A stretch of 64,000 nt of DNA from Inquilinus sp. KBS0705 (GTDB taxonomy: Bacteria; Bacteroidota; Bacteroidia; Sphingobacteriales; Sphingobacteriaceae): the NCBI GenBank assembly GCA_005938025.2, contig VCCI02000002.1, positions 248,001-312,000 on the forward strand, written 5' to 3'. Below the pieces are notes generated by a model, which saw only the letters and a program-made list of their open reading frames with translations, was not told the DNA's origin and did no database searches. The position numbers and the translations under genes were made by a program. This document shows positions 1 through 8,773 of the stretch, one piece after another; within the stretch, counting starts at the first letter, position 1, and every line of letters begins with the position of its first letter.

Positions 1-22
1 AAAGTACCGGTTAAAAAGTTTT

Positions 23-436
23 TTAATCAACCTTGTTGCTTTTGGTGGTCAGCAATAAAGATACACCGAAAGCAATTATAACCCCAACCAATAATGCACC
101 AAAAATACGCCCGCTAAAGCTTTGAAAGCTGGTATCGTTGCCGGATAAGGTGTAGTTAATATAAACAATACCGGCAAATACAGTAATTGCACCGCCAACC
201 AATAATATTTTAAAGCTCTGTATAAGGGCCTCTAAAAAGCCCATCTGGCCCTTTAACTCGCCATCCCTAAAGTTTTTTACGCCAAAATACAGGCCTATAA
301 GCGGTATCAAAACCGATATATACTCAATAGGCGATGTTTTGCTATCTGCAAGGTTGTACCCGGTGGTACGCATTACAAATATCCAAATGATACTTAAAAC
401 GCCTATTAATAGGCCAAAGATTACCGAGTTCTTCAT
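23..436 (-). CDS. DUF4199 family membrane protein
   Basis: A 137-residue integral membrane protein with four hydrophobic segments (about residues 5-23, 38-54, 75-95 and 110-130) and almost no soluble domain. The sequence, including the N-terminal phrase GLLIGVLSIIWIF and the short KNFRDGELKGQMGF loop between the second and third helices, matches the DUF4199 family common in Bacteroidota. The family function is unknown. In related genomes it is often found near glycosyltransferase or cell-envelope genes, but the upstream neighbour lies outside this window. The ATG at 434-436 is the only reasonable start. The gene is divergent from mfd. Confidence 0.8.
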   Translation of the reverse strand: MKNSVIFGLLIGVLSIIWIFVMRTTGYNLADSKTSPIEYISVLIPLIGLYFGVKNFRDGELKGQMGFLEALIQSFKILLVGGAITVFAGIVYINYTLSGNDTSFQSFSGRIFGALLVGVIIAFGVSLLLTTKSNKVD

Positions 437-558
437 GTTGTATAAAGTTTAGTAAATGCTTAGTCGTCGAAATATCATTTAAAAGTAAACAATAGGGCAA
501 ATTGTTTGCTATAATTTTTTGATAATTAACAAGCGCCAATTAAAAAGGCGTTTTTACG

Positions 559-566
559 TATATTTG
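559..566 (+). promoter_or_regulatory. -7 element of mfd (TATATTTG)
   Basis: TATATTTG fits the Bacteroidota -7 consensus TAnnTTTG. It ends only 7 bases before the TTG start of mfd, so the transcript would have almost no leader. No good -33 TTTG is visible at the expected distance. Confidence 0.45.
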
Positions 567-573
567 CACTGTT

Positions 574-3500
574 TTGAACATCCGTGATATATTAGAGCGA
601 TATAAAGCTGACGAACGGGTAAAGGCATTAGCGGCAGCGTTAAATGCCGGTAAAAACCCAAGAGTACAGCTGCGTGGTTTAGTCGGATCGGGTGATGCGG
701 CCATGGCGGCAGCATTGTATTTTTTGCAGCACAAGCCTATCATATTTGTACTGCCCGAACGTGAAGAGGCCGCTTACTTTATGGCCGATCTGGAAAATCT
801 TACCGGCAAGGATGTATTGCTTTTCCCATCATCGTACCGCAAACCATTTGAATTTACCCAGCCAGATAGCAGCAACGTTTTAGCCCGTGCAGAGGTTTTG
901 AACGAGCTTAATCACTCAACCGAATATGGGCAGCTTATTGTTACCTACCCCGAAGCGCTGGCCGAAAAGGTAATAGATCGTGCGTCGCTTGAAAAAAACA
1001 CGCTCGAAATATCGGTAAACAATAAATTGAGCATCGATTTTATTACTGAGTTTTTGGTTGAGTATGATTTTGACCGGGTAGACTTTGTGTACGAGCCGGG
1101 GCAATTCTCTGTTCGTGGGGGTATTGTTGATATCTTCTCTTTCTCGCACGACCTGCCTTACCGGGTGGAGTTTTTTGGTGATTTTATTGAGTCGATACGA
1201 ACCTTCGAGATAGAAAGCCAGTTATCTGTTGAACAGGTAAAGCAAATTACTATTGTACCTAACGTGCAATCGAAGTTTTTAACCGAGAATAACATATCGC
1301 TTTTAGAGTATGTGGATACCGGCACACAGGTTTGGATAAAGGACGTACAGTTTACGCTTGATATTATACAAACCGGCCACAAAAAAGCAACTCAGTTATG
1401 GAAAGCGCTATCTGCCGGCGAGAAAAACCAAAATCCCGACTGGATAGACCCCAAATTTAGCTTTACCGACGAAAAATTAATAGCCGACCAGCTGCACGAC
1501 TTTCCGGTGGTAGAATTTGGCAAGCAGTTTTTTTACCGCGAAGCCAGCCCCATTAATTTTGACATGCGCCCGCAGCCGTCTTTTAACAAAGACTTTAGCC
1601 TGCTGATACATAACTTTAAAAATAACGAAGCCGAAAAGATAGAGAACTACATACTTACCGATTCGGCGCGACAGGTTGAGCGGCTTTACGCCATCTTAGA
1701 AGACCTGGACAAAAACGTAAAATTTACCCCCATCAGCGTATCTATACGCGAGGGGTTTATTGACCGCGAACAAAAGCTGGCTTGCTATACCGACCACCAG
1801 ATATTTGACCGCTATTACAAATACAAACTAAAAAAGGGCTATCAGCGCTCGCAAGCCATCACTCTTAAAGAACTGCGCGACTTAAAGCCGGGCGATTTTA
1901 TAACCCATATAGACCATGGCATTGGCAAATACGCCGGACTGGAAAAAGTAGAGGTGAATGGCAAAACACAAGAGATGATACGCCTTGTGTATGCTGATAA
2001 TGACCTGCTGTATGTAAATATTAACTCGCTTAACCGCATTAGCAAATATAGCGGCAAAGAAGGGACACAACCCCGCATGAACAAGCTGGGCACCGATACC
2101 TGGGAACGGCTAAAAAAAACCACAAAAAAAAAAGTTAAAGACATTGCCCGCGACCTTATAAAACTTTACGCGGTACGCAAGGCGCAGGATGGCAATGCCT
2201 TCTCGCCCGATAGCTATTTACAAACCGAGCTGGAAGCATCCTTTTTATACGAAGATACCCCCGACCAGGAAAAAGCCACTGTTGATTTTAAAAAGGACAT
2301 GGAGTCGCCGCACCCTATGGACAGGCTGATATGCGGCGATGTGGGCTTTGGTAAAACAGAGATAGCCGTTCGTGCGGCATTTAAAGCGGTTGCCGATAGC
2401 AAGCAGGTAGCCATTTTGGTGCCTACCACCATTTTAGCGGCCCAGCATTATAAAACCTTTAGCGACCGGTTAAAGGGCTTCCCGGTAAATATTGATTACG
2501 TAAACCGCTTTAAAAGCAGTAAGCAAATAAAAGACACCTTAACCAATTTAAAAGAGGGCAAGGTAGATATCATTATAGGCACGCACCGTTTGGTAAGTAA
2601 GGATGTTAAGTTTAAGGACCTTGGCCTGATGATAATAGACGAAGAGCAAAAGTTTGGCGTGAGCACTAAAGAAAAGCTGAAGCAAATGCGCGCCAATGTA
2701 GATACGCTTACGCTTACTGCTACACCTATACCCCGCACGCTGCACTTTTCGCTGATGGGGGCAAGGGATCTGTCTATTATATCAACACCGCCGCCAAACC
2801 GGCAGCCCGTTGTTACCGAATTGCATGTGTTTAACGATACGCTGATAAAAGAGGCCGTTGAGCACGAAATTGAGCGCGACGGGCAGGTATTCTTTATCCA
2901 CAACCGCGTAGCCGACCTGCCACAATTGGGCGCGATGATACACAAGCTGGTACCAAAAGCCCGCGTAGGTATCGCGCACGGCCAGTTAGAGGGCGATGCC
3001 CTGGAAGACGTGATGTTGAAATTTGTGAATCACGAATACGATGTGCTGGTGGCTACTACAATTATTGAGGCCGGCCTGGATATACCAAACGCCAATACCA
3101 TTATCATCAATCATGCCCACATGTTTGGCCTTAGCGACCTGCACCAGATGCGCGGTCGTGTGGGCCGTAGTAATAAAAAGGCTTTTTGTTATTTGCTAAG
3201 TCCGCCTTTATCAACCCTTACCAACGAGGCGCGTAAACGATTGAGCGCTATTGAAGAGTTTAGCGACCTGGGCAGTGGCTTTAACGTAGCCATGCGCGAT
3301 CTGGATATTCGCGGCAGCGGTAACCTGTTAGGTGCTGAACAAAGCGGCTTTATAGCCGAGATAGGTTTTGAAATGTACCACAAGATACTGGACGAAGCCA
3401 TACAGGAGTTGAAAGAAGATGAGTTTAAGGGCGTTTTCCCTGATGACAAGCCGAGGCCTTTTATCTCGTTCACCCAAATTGATACCGACCAGGAGATATT

Positions 3501-3924
3501 AATACCGGATGAGTATGTAACCAGCATAGCAGAACGTTACAACCTTTACACCGAACTAAGCAAGCTGGAGAACGAAACTGAGCTGGCCGCTTTTCAGCAG
3601 CAGTTACACGATAGGTTTGGACCAATACCCCCACAGGTAAACGACCTGTTGAACAGTATGCGCCTGCAGTGGCTGGGTAAAGCCGTCGGCTTTGAGAAAG
3701 TGTCGCTTAAAAAGAATGTACTACGCGGCTATTTTATCACCAACCAGCAGTCGGCTTATTTTGAAACGGATGCATTTAAAGAAGTGCTGAGCTTTGTGCA
3801 GCGCAACCCGCGACGTACCAATTTAAAAGAAGTTAAAAACACCCTGCGCCTAAGTGTAGAAAATGTAACCAGTATTGATGCCGCGGTTGAAGTATTAAGC
3901 GAGATCGCATGGGTGGGGGTGTAA
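574..3924 (+). CDS. mfd: Transcription-repair coupling factor Mfd
   Basis: Mfd removes stalled RNA polymerase from damaged template strands and recruits the UvrABC excision machinery. At 1116 residues it has the full family length. The N-terminal third is the UvrB-homology region; the RNA-polymerase interaction domain follows (GDFITHIDHGIGKYAGL, about 430-446). The RecG-like helicase motor has Walker A (GDVGFGKTE, 588-596) and DEEQ (689-692). The TRG motif region (MRGRVGRS) and a C-terminal UvrA-binding-like domain follow. The start is TTG at 574, chosen because the conserved N-terminus begins there and a -7 promoter element sits just upstream. The stop codon abuts the stop codon of the convergent hpt with no gap, and no terminator hairpin is visible between them. 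Confidence 0.97.
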   Translation: MNIRDILERYKADERVKALAAALNAGKNPRVQLRGLVGSGDAAMAAALYFLQHKPIIFVLPEREEAAYFMADLENLTGKDVLLFPSSYRKPFEFTQPDSSNVLARAEVLNELNHSTEYGQLIVTYPEALAEKVIDRASLEKNTLEISVNNKLSIDFITEFLVEYDFDRVDFVYEPGQFSVRGGIVDIFSFSHDLPYRVEFFGDFIESIRTFEIESQLSVEQVKQITIVPNVQSKFLTENNISLLEYVDTGTQVWIKDVQFTLDIIQTGHKKATQLWKALSAGEKNQNPDWIDPKFSFTDEKLIADQLHDFPVVEFGKQFFYREASPINFDMRPQPSFNKDFSLLIHNFKNNEAEKIENYILTDSARQVERLYAILEDLDKNVKFTPISVSIREGFIDREQKLACYTDHQIFDRYYKYKLKKGYQRSQAITLKELRDLKPGDFITHIDHGIGKYAGLEKVEVNGKTQEMIRLVYADNDLLYVNINSLNRISKYSGKEGTQPRMNKLGTDTWERLKKTTKKKVKDIARDLIKLYAVRKAQDGNAFSPDSYLQTELEASFLYEDTPDQEKATVDFKKDMESPHPMDRLICGDVGFGKTEIAVRAAFKAVADSKQVAILVPTTILAAQHYKTFSDRLKGFPVNIDYVNRFKSSKQIKDTLTNLKEGKVDIIIGTHRLVSKDVKFKDLGLMIIDEEQKFGVSTKEKLKQMRANVDTLTLTATPIPRTLHFSLMGARDLSIISTPPPNRQPVVTELHVFNDTLIKEAVEHEIERDGQVFFIHNRVADLPQLGAMIHKLVPKARVGIAHGQLEGDALEDVMLKFVNHEYDVLVATTIIEAGLDIPNANTIIINHAHMFGLSDLHQMRGRVGRSNKKAFCYLLSPPLSTLTNEARKRLSAIEEFSDLGSGFNVAMRDLDIRGSGNLLGAEQSGFIAEIGFEMYHKILDEAIQELKEDEFKGVFPDDKPRPFISFTQIDTDQEILIPDEYVTSIAERYNLYTELSKLENETELAAFQQQLHDRFGPIPPQVNDLLNSMRLQWLGKAVGFEKVSLKKNVLRGYFITNQQSAYFETDAFKEVLSFVQRNPRRTNLKEVKNTLRLSVENVTSIDAAVEVLSEIAWVGV

Positions 3925-4464
3925 CTATCCCTTCTTTTTATAAATACCTTTCAAATTTCTGCCCAACTCGCGGTAATCCAATCCGTAGCCCACAACAAAC
4001 TGGTTAGGTATCTGGAAGGCTACATAACGCAGTTCTTCTATACTATGCTCAATCGAGTCGGGTTTTAAAAGCAGGCTGCAAACAGTGATGGATGCAGGGT
4101 TGCGCACCATTAGTTTCTCTATTAAAAATTTGATGGTGTTGCCGGTATCTATAATGTCTTCTATCAGGATAATATCGCGGCCTTTAATATCAATGGTCAG
4201 GTCAAAATCATCGCGTATTTTACGGGTGCTGGATACCCCACCGAAATACGAGGCCAGCTTAACAAAGGTAACCTCGCAGGGCACAACAATCTCTTTTACC
4301 AGGTCGGCAATAAACAAAAAGCTGCCGTTAAGCACGCCCACAAAAACCGGCGAACGGCCTTCAAAATCCTTATTTATCTCCTGTGCTACTTCAACAATAC
4401 GCTCCTGTATCTGCTGGTGCGAAAACAGCGGCTCAAATTCAAGGTCGGCTATGCGTAATTCCAT
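3925..4464 (-). CDS. hpt: Hypoxanthine phosphoribosyltransferase
   Basis: Purine salvage enzyme that transfers phosphoribose from PRPP to hypoxanthine or guanine. The 179-residue protein carries the PRPP-binding loop EDIIDTGNT (about 102-110) preceded by hydrophobic residues, and the catalytic Asp region typical of the family. The frame extends 19 codons upstream to 4521, but that extension (NFYDNFTSVIYIFIYIAL) does not look like family sequence, so the ATG at 4462-4464 is preferred. The gene converges on mfd and their stop codons are adjacent. Confidence 0.93.
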   Translation of the reverse strand: MELRIADLEFEPLFSHQQIQERIVEVAQEINKDFEGRSPVFVGVLNGSFLFIADLVKEIVVPCEVTFVKLASYFGGVSSTRKIRDDFDLTIDIKGRDIILIEDIIDTGNTIKFLIEKLMVRNPASITVCSLLLKPDSIEHSIEELRYVAFQIPNQFVVGYGLDYRELGRNLKGIYKKKG

Positions 4465-4602
4465 GAGGGCAATATAAATAAATATGTAAATAACGCTTGT
4501 AAAATTATCGTAAAAGTTCACCTAAAATAAGCAGCCATTTGTATAATCTGTTTAAAATCAGCACAAAGCAGGCCTTATCTCTGTTAAGAAAGTATAAAAC
4601 AC

Positions 4603-4610
4603 TATCTTTG
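4603..4610 (+). promoter_or_regulatory. -7 element of the M16 peptidase gene (TATCTTTG)
   Basis: TATCTTTG matches TAnnTTTG and lies 8 bases before the ATG at 4619, giving a very short leader. There is no convincing -33 element. Confidence 0.45.
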
Positions 4611-4618
4611 CATCCTTC

Positions 4619-5851
4619 ATGATCGATCACCAGGTACATACATTAGCCAACGGCATACGCATATTATTTAAACATTCGCCATCGCCCATAACACACTGCT
4701 GTTTTGTGCTTAATGCAGGCTCGCGCGATGAATTACCCAATAAAGAAGGCCTGGCCCACTTTATTGAGCACCTGCTGTTTAAAGAGACTCAAAGGCGCAA
4801 CACCCCACAAATTTTAAACAGGCTTGAATTAGTGGGTGCCGACCTTAATGCTTATACCACTAAAGAATATACCTGCATACACGCCTCGTTGTTAAAACAA
4901 CACCTGGAGCGCACTGTAGACCTGTTTGAGGATATCCTGTTTCATTCTACCTTCCCGGCAGACGAGATGGAGAAAGAGCGTGGGGTGATACTGGACGAAA
5001 TTGCATCATACCTGGACCAGCCCGAAGAGGCCATTCAGGATGATTTTGAAGAATTGCTTTTTGCCGGGCACCCTATAGGCAAAAACATTTTAGGCACTCC
5101 GCAAACAGTTGCCGTATTAAATGGCGACGATATTAAACAGTTTATTGCCGCCAATAATAATACCCATCAAATGATTTTTGCGGTATATGGCGACTACGAC
5201 TTTAATAAACTGGTTAAGTTATGCGACAAGTATTTTGGCACGGTAGCAGAAAATACATCAGTTAAGCACCGCGAGGAGCCTCAATTAATTGCCGGCGGTT
5301 ATCACGTAGTTAAAAAGCCTATCGCGCAAACGCATTGCATATTAGGCAGCAGGGCCTACCCTTCATCGCACCCTAAAAAGTATGGTTTGTTGCTGTTAAA
5401 TAATATTTTGGGCGGCATGGGCATGAGCAACCGCCTGAACCTTGAAATACGCGAGAAACATGGCATTGCCTACACCATCGAATCTAACTACACCTCGCTT
5501 ACCGATACAGGCATATTCTCGATATATTTTGGCACCGATGCAGGCAAGGCCGAAAAGGCTTTAAAGCTGGTACATAAAGAGCTAAAGAAACTACGCGAAC
5601 AAAAATTAGGCGCTGTGCTTTTGCGCCAGGCTAAAGAGAAGTTTATTGGCCAAATAGCATTAGCCGAAGAAAACCGCATGAGCCTTATTATATCAATGGC
5701 TAAAAGCCTCCTTGATTTTAATCATATCGATTCGCTTGAAGACATTTTTGCTAAGATAAATGCTGTTACAGCCGAAGATCTGCTGGAGATAAGCAACGAA
5801 ATTTTCGATAATGACCGTATGATAACCTTATTATTTGAGCCTAAAGACTAA
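4619..5851 (+). CDS. M16 family zinc peptidase
   Basis: A 410-residue single-chain member of the pitrilysin/mitochondrial processing peptidase family. The inverted zinc motif HFIEH is at residues 47-51 (family HxxEH), and the third ligand Glu127 follows 75 residues after it, as the family requires. The N-terminal catalytic domain (about 1-200) is followed by the second M16 domain with NNILGGMGMSNRLNLEIREK (about 262-281). There is no signal peptide, so it is probably cytoplasmic. It is followed after 18 bases by def. The substrate cannot be told from the sequence. Confidence 0.9.
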   Translation: MIDHQVHTLANGIRILFKHSPSPITHCCFVLNAGSRDELPNKEGLAHFIEHLLFKETQRRNTPQILNRLELVGADLNAYTTKEYTCIHASLLKQHLERTVDLFEDILFHSTFPADEMEKERGVILDEIASYLDQPEEAIQDDFEELLFAGHPIGKNILGTPQTVAVLNGDDIKQFIAANNNTHQMIFAVYGDYDFNKLVKLCDKYFGTVAENTSVKHREEPQLIAGGYHVVKKPIAQTHCILGSRAYPSSHPKKYGLLLLNNILGGMGMSNRLNLEIREKHGIAYTIESNYTSLTDTGIFSIYFGTDAGKAEKALKLVHKELKKLREQKLGAVLLRQAKEKFIGQIALAEENRMSLIISMAKSLLDFNHIDSLEDIFAKINAVTAEDLLEISNEIFDNDRMITLLFEPKD

Positions 5852-5865
5852 AAATCTTATTTTTG
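5834..5865 (+). promoter_or_regulatory. Promoter of def (TTTG-N20-TATTTTTG)
   Basis: TTTG at 5834-5837 and TATTTTTG at 5858-5865, 20 bases apart, give a full match to the Bacteroidota promoter consensus. The -33 part lies inside the last codons of the M16 gene, and the -7 element ends 4 bases before the def ATG. def therefore probably has its own promoter and an almost leaderless transcript. Confidence 0.6.
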
Positions 5866-5869
5866 TGCG

Positions 5870-6442
5870 ATGAAATATCCTATTGTAGCATATGGCGACC
5901 CAGTTTTAAGGCGGAAGGCTCCTTCGATAGAGCCGGACGAATATCCGCATATAAAAGAATTGGTGGGCAATATGTTCGAAACCATGTACGGAGCACGCGG
6001 CGTAGGATTGGCGGCGCCACAGGTTGGCCTGTCTATGCGTTTGTTTGTTATTGACGCTTCGGTTTTTGATGATGAAGAGCCGGAATTAAAAGACTTTAAA
6101 AAAGCATTTATCAATGCTGAAGTGTTAGAAGAGAGCGGCGAGCCCTGGTCATTTAACGAGGGCTGCCTAAGCATACCCGATATTCGCGAAGATGTATCAC
6201 GCAAGCCCGTTGTACGCCTGAGCTACTACGACGAAGATTGGAAACACCACGAAGAAACTTTTAAAGGCATGGCCGCACGCGTGATACAACACGAATACGA
6301 CCATATAGAAGGTAAGCTGTTTACCGACAAACTGAACCCGCTACGAAAACGCCTTATAGAGAAAAAGCTGAACAATATTTCGAAAGGCTTGGTTGATGTA
6401 GACTACAGAATGAAATTCCCGGACGCTAAGAGAGGCAGATAG
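5870..6442 (+). CDS. def: Peptide deformylase
   Basis: Removes the formyl group from the N-terminal methionine of new proteins. All three family motifs are present: GVGLAAPQVG (about 44-53), EGCLSIP (97-103, metal ligand Cys99) and HEYDH (141-145, ligands His141 and His145, catalytic Glu142). The length, 190 residues, is normal. It follows the M16 peptidase on the same strand but appears to have its own promoter, and a strong bidirectional terminator follows. Confidence 0.97.
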   Translation: MKYPIVAYGDPVLRRKAPSIEPDEYPHIKELVGNMFETMYGARGVGLAAPQVGLSMRLFVIDASVFDDEEPELKDFKKAFINAEVLEESGEPWSFNEGCLSIPDIREDVSRKPVVRLSYYDEDWKHHEETFKGMAARVIQHEYDHIEGKLFTDKLNPLRKRLIEKKLNNISKGLVDVDYRMKFPDAKRGR

Positions 6443-6480
6443 AGGCCACTATTTAGGCCGTTAGCCTAAGTATAGAAAAC

Positions 6481-6513
6481 AAAAAAGGATGTTGGTAACC
6501 AACATCCTTTTTT
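6481..6513. terminator. Bidirectional intrinsic terminator
   Basis: Perfect 15-bp stem (6481-6495 with 6499-6513) with a 3-base loop, flanked by A-runs on one side and T-runs on the other. It lies between the convergent genes def and the CarboxypepD_reg-like protein and can serve both. Confidence 0.85.
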
Positions 6514-6539
6514 GTTTCGTTATTATCTGATCTCTTACA

Positions 6540-7160
6540 TTAATTCTTCGAGCCGTCGCTTATAGATTTTATCAGGCTTCCCCAGGCAAATGGGTTAAGC
6601 AGGGGATTAGTAATTGAGTGCGAGTTGACGATGTTGGTGTGCATTTGCGCGGCGTTGGCGGCCTGCTGCTCCTGTCCGTCACGCGGAAGCGTGTTGGTCA
6701 TGGCTACTATTGATGCTCGGCTTATATTTTTACGGGCTATCTCTAAATCGTCGTCGGCCAGCTTAGCTGTTATAAAATCTTTTCTGAATTCGTCCGTAGT
6801 GGCCCACGGAAATACTCTTACCATTGGCAAGTTGGTTATCTGCGGCTTTATCATTACCTGCAGGGTATAGCTCTTATTTTTAACATTGGCAGGTATAACC
6901 ACCTCTACAGGTGCGTAGCCAATAGCTGTAAAGTGCAGGGTGTCTTGCTCATGTACTACAAAAGAAAAATAGCCTTTATAGTTGGATACATTGGCCACAT
7001 TATGATTAGTTGAATTGGTAATATTTACATAAGGTACAATTACCCCTGTACTATCGGCATTATATACCACACCCGTAAATTGCACAAGCGGCTTCTCGGC
7101 CTTTTGCGCAAATGCAGATAGCGATGCAAATAAAAATAATATACCTATTAACTTCTTCAT
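6540..7160 (-). CDS. Secreted CarboxypepD_reg-like domain protein
   Basis: A 206-residue protein with a signal peptide (MKKLIGILFLFASLSAFAQ, cleavage near residue 19). A beta-sandwich domain of the carboxypeptidase-regulatory-like type follows (about 27-110: FTGVVYNADSTG, YVNITNSTN, NYKGYFSFVV, DTLHFTAIGY). The C-terminal part (110-206) is helical and rich in Ala, Asn and Gln. Such proteins are common in the Bacteroidota periplasm or outer membrane, usually of unknown role. It is not fused to a TonB receptor. It stands alone between the def terminator and the NifU gene, and its substrate is unknown. Confidence 0.75.
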   Translation of the reverse strand: MKKLIGILFLFASLSAFAQKAEKPLVQFTGVVYNADSTGVIVPYVNITNSTNHNVANVSNYKGYFSFVVHEQDTLHFTAIGYAPVEVVIPANVKNKSYTLQVMIKPQITNLPMVRVFPWATTDEFRKDFITAKLADDDLEIARKNISRASIVAMTNTLPRDGQEQQAANAAQMHTNIVNSHSITNPLLNPFAWGSLIKSISDGSKN

Positions 7161-7258
7161 TGTATAACCTGTACTGTAAACACGCTTGTTTGGTTTTAAT
7201 AAACGTGTAAAAATACATTATTGAAATAATCCGGTCTTCAATTTAACAATTCTTAACA

Positions 7259-7537
7259 CTATCGCAGGTTTTCGGGCAATACGGCATTAGGGTCATCAAT
7301 ATCCGTTAGGTTTACGGCCTCAATTCCGGCAATCTCGGGTACGGCCTTCAGTATGGCCTGCTCAATACCAGCCTTAAGGGTCATGATGCTCATTGGGCAC
7401 GATCCGCATGAGCCAAGCAACCTTAGCTTAACCACTTTTTCAGGGGTTATTTCTTCTATAGAAACGTTACCGCCATCTGCCTCTAAATAAGGGCGAATGG
7501 TATCTAACGCTGCTTCCACCTGATCTAATAAACTCAT
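7259..7537 (-). CDS. NifU-type Fe-S scaffold protein
   Basis: A 92-residue stand-alone NifU C-terminal domain with the paired cysteines Cys44 and Cys47 (GSCGSCPMS), which hold a bridging Fe-S cluster in this family. It lies 26 bases downstream of mrp on the same strand, so the two Fe-S carriers are probably one transcription unit. The likely role is transient Fe-S cluster assembly or delivery in the cytoplasm. Confidence 0.92.
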   Translation of the reverse strand: MSLLDQVEAALDTIRPYLEADGGNVSIEEITPEKVVKLRLLGSCGSCPMSIMTLKAGIEQAILKAVPEIAGIEAVNLTDIDDPNAVLPENLR

Positions 7538-7563
7538 TTTAATTAAATTATAAAGTAAAGTTA

Positions 7564-8652
7564 TTAATTATTTACCACATTTAAGTTATTTGCCCTTTGG
7601 GCATTACTTATAGATACCTGCTGCGCCACGCGCCTGGCCATTTCCATAAATGCGCTGTTCATTACGCCGGCTTCGTCTAATACTATCGGGCGCCCGGCAT
7701 CACCGGAGTCGCTTATTCCCTTTATAAGTGGTATATCGCCCAAAAACGGAACATCCAGTTGTTGCGCCAGTTTTTGACCGCCGCCCTGGCCAAATATGTA
7801 GTACTTGTTCTCAGGCAACTCGGCAGGTGTAAAGTACGACATGTTTTCTACTATGCCCAGTATAGGCACATTAATGGCATCCATCATAAACATGCCAATT
7901 CCTTTTTTAGCATCTGCAAGGGCCACATTTTGCGGCGTAGTTACAATTACCGCTCCTGTAACCGGGAATGTTTGCGTAATGGTAATGTGTATATCGCCTG
8001 TGCCGGGTGGCAGGTCGACCACTAAATAGTCAAGATCGCCCCAATCGGCATCATTAAACAGCTGTTTAACAGCTGTTGATACCATTGGCCCGCGCCATGG
8101 CACAGGCTGGTTAGGATCGGTAAAAAAGCCAATAGATAGTAGTTTGATGCCAAATTTCTCAATAGGCTCTATCCGGGTTTTACCATTCTCCTGGCTCGCC
8201 CTTGGCCGTTCGCCTTCCAGGCCAAACATAATAGGGATAGAGGGGCCATAAATATCGGCATCTATCAAACCAACTTTCGCGCCCGTTTTTGCCAATGCAA
8301 GCGCCAGGTTAACCGATACGGTAGATTTACCTACCCCGCCTTTACCCGATGCTACAGCAATAATATTTTTAACACCCGGCACCCCGGTGTTTTTTTGTGA
8401 GGTTACCCTTGATGTCATGTTAACAGTTACCTCAATATCTTTGCTTATAAAGTGCCCAATGGCATTGCGGCAAGCATTTTCTATCAGCGCCTTTAAGGGG
8501 CATGCCGGCGTAGTTAACACTACCGAAAAGCTAAGCCTATTGCCGTTTATAGCAATGTCCTGTATCATATTCAGGGTCACCAGGTCTTTTTTCAGATCCG
8601 GCTCTTCTACATTACTCAGGGCTTGTAAAACTTGTTCTTTAGTAAATTCCAT
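7564..8652 (-). CDS. mrp: Mrp/NBP35-type Fe-S carrier ATPase
   Basis: A 362-residue protein with an N-terminal MIP18/DUF59 domain (about 1-85) and a ParA-like P-loop ATPase domain with the deviant Walker A GKGGVGKST (103-111) and DADIYGPSIP. The motif VENMSYFTPAELPENKYYIFGQGGG carries no CxxC pair, which many Mrp proteins use to bind the cluster, as in other Bacteroidota forms; I treat this as a sequence observation only. The NifU gene follows directly, supporting a role in Fe-S assembly. A -7 element (TATTTTTG) lies upstream. Confidence 0.93.
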   Translation of the reverse strand: MEFTKEQVLQALSNVEEPDLKKDLVTLNMIQDIAINGNRLSFSVVLTTPACPLKALIENACRNAIGHFISKDIEVTVNMTSRVTSQKNTGVPGVKNIIAVASGKGGVGKSTVSVNLALALAKTGAKVGLIDADIYGPSIPIMFGLEGERPRASQENGKTRIEPIEKFGIKLLSIGFFTDPNQPVPWRGPMVSTAVKQLFNDADWGDLDYLVVDLPPGTGDIHITITQTFPVTGAVIVTTPQNVALADAKKGIGMFMMDAINVPILGIVENMSYFTPAELPENKYYIFGQGGGQKLAQQLDVPFLGDIPLIKGISDSGDAGRPIVLDEAGVMNSAFMEMARRVAQQVSISNAQRANNLNVVNN

Positions 8653-8665
8653 ATTTATTTAATTG

Positions 8666-8673
8666 CAAAAATA
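8666..8673 (-). promoter_or_regulatory. -7 element of mrp (TATTTTTG)
   Basis: On the minus strand TATTTTTG matches TAnnTTTG, 13 bases before the mrp ATG. No clear -33 element is seen. Confidence 0.45.
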
Positions 8674-8727
8674 CGAAAACAGGTAGCTGCTTGCGTTTGT
8701 TAAGAAAACATTTGCTGAAACTAAGCG

Positions 8728-8758
8728 TTTGCAGCACATTAGATTTAGTTTAGTTTTG
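8728..8758 (+). promoter_or_regulatory. Promoter of the AsmA/GT51 gene (TTTG-N19-TAGTTTTG)
   Basis: TTTG at 8728-8731 and TAGTTTTG at 8751-8758 with a 19-base spacer fit the Bacteroidota consensus well. The ATG is at 8774. Confidence 0.6.
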
Positions 8759-8773
8759 GAGTAAATTTCACAA

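Noticed and set aside
2496-2945. 149-codon minus-strand open frame inside mfd
   Set aside because: Shadow of a well-conserved gene in the other direction; composition unlike a real protein.
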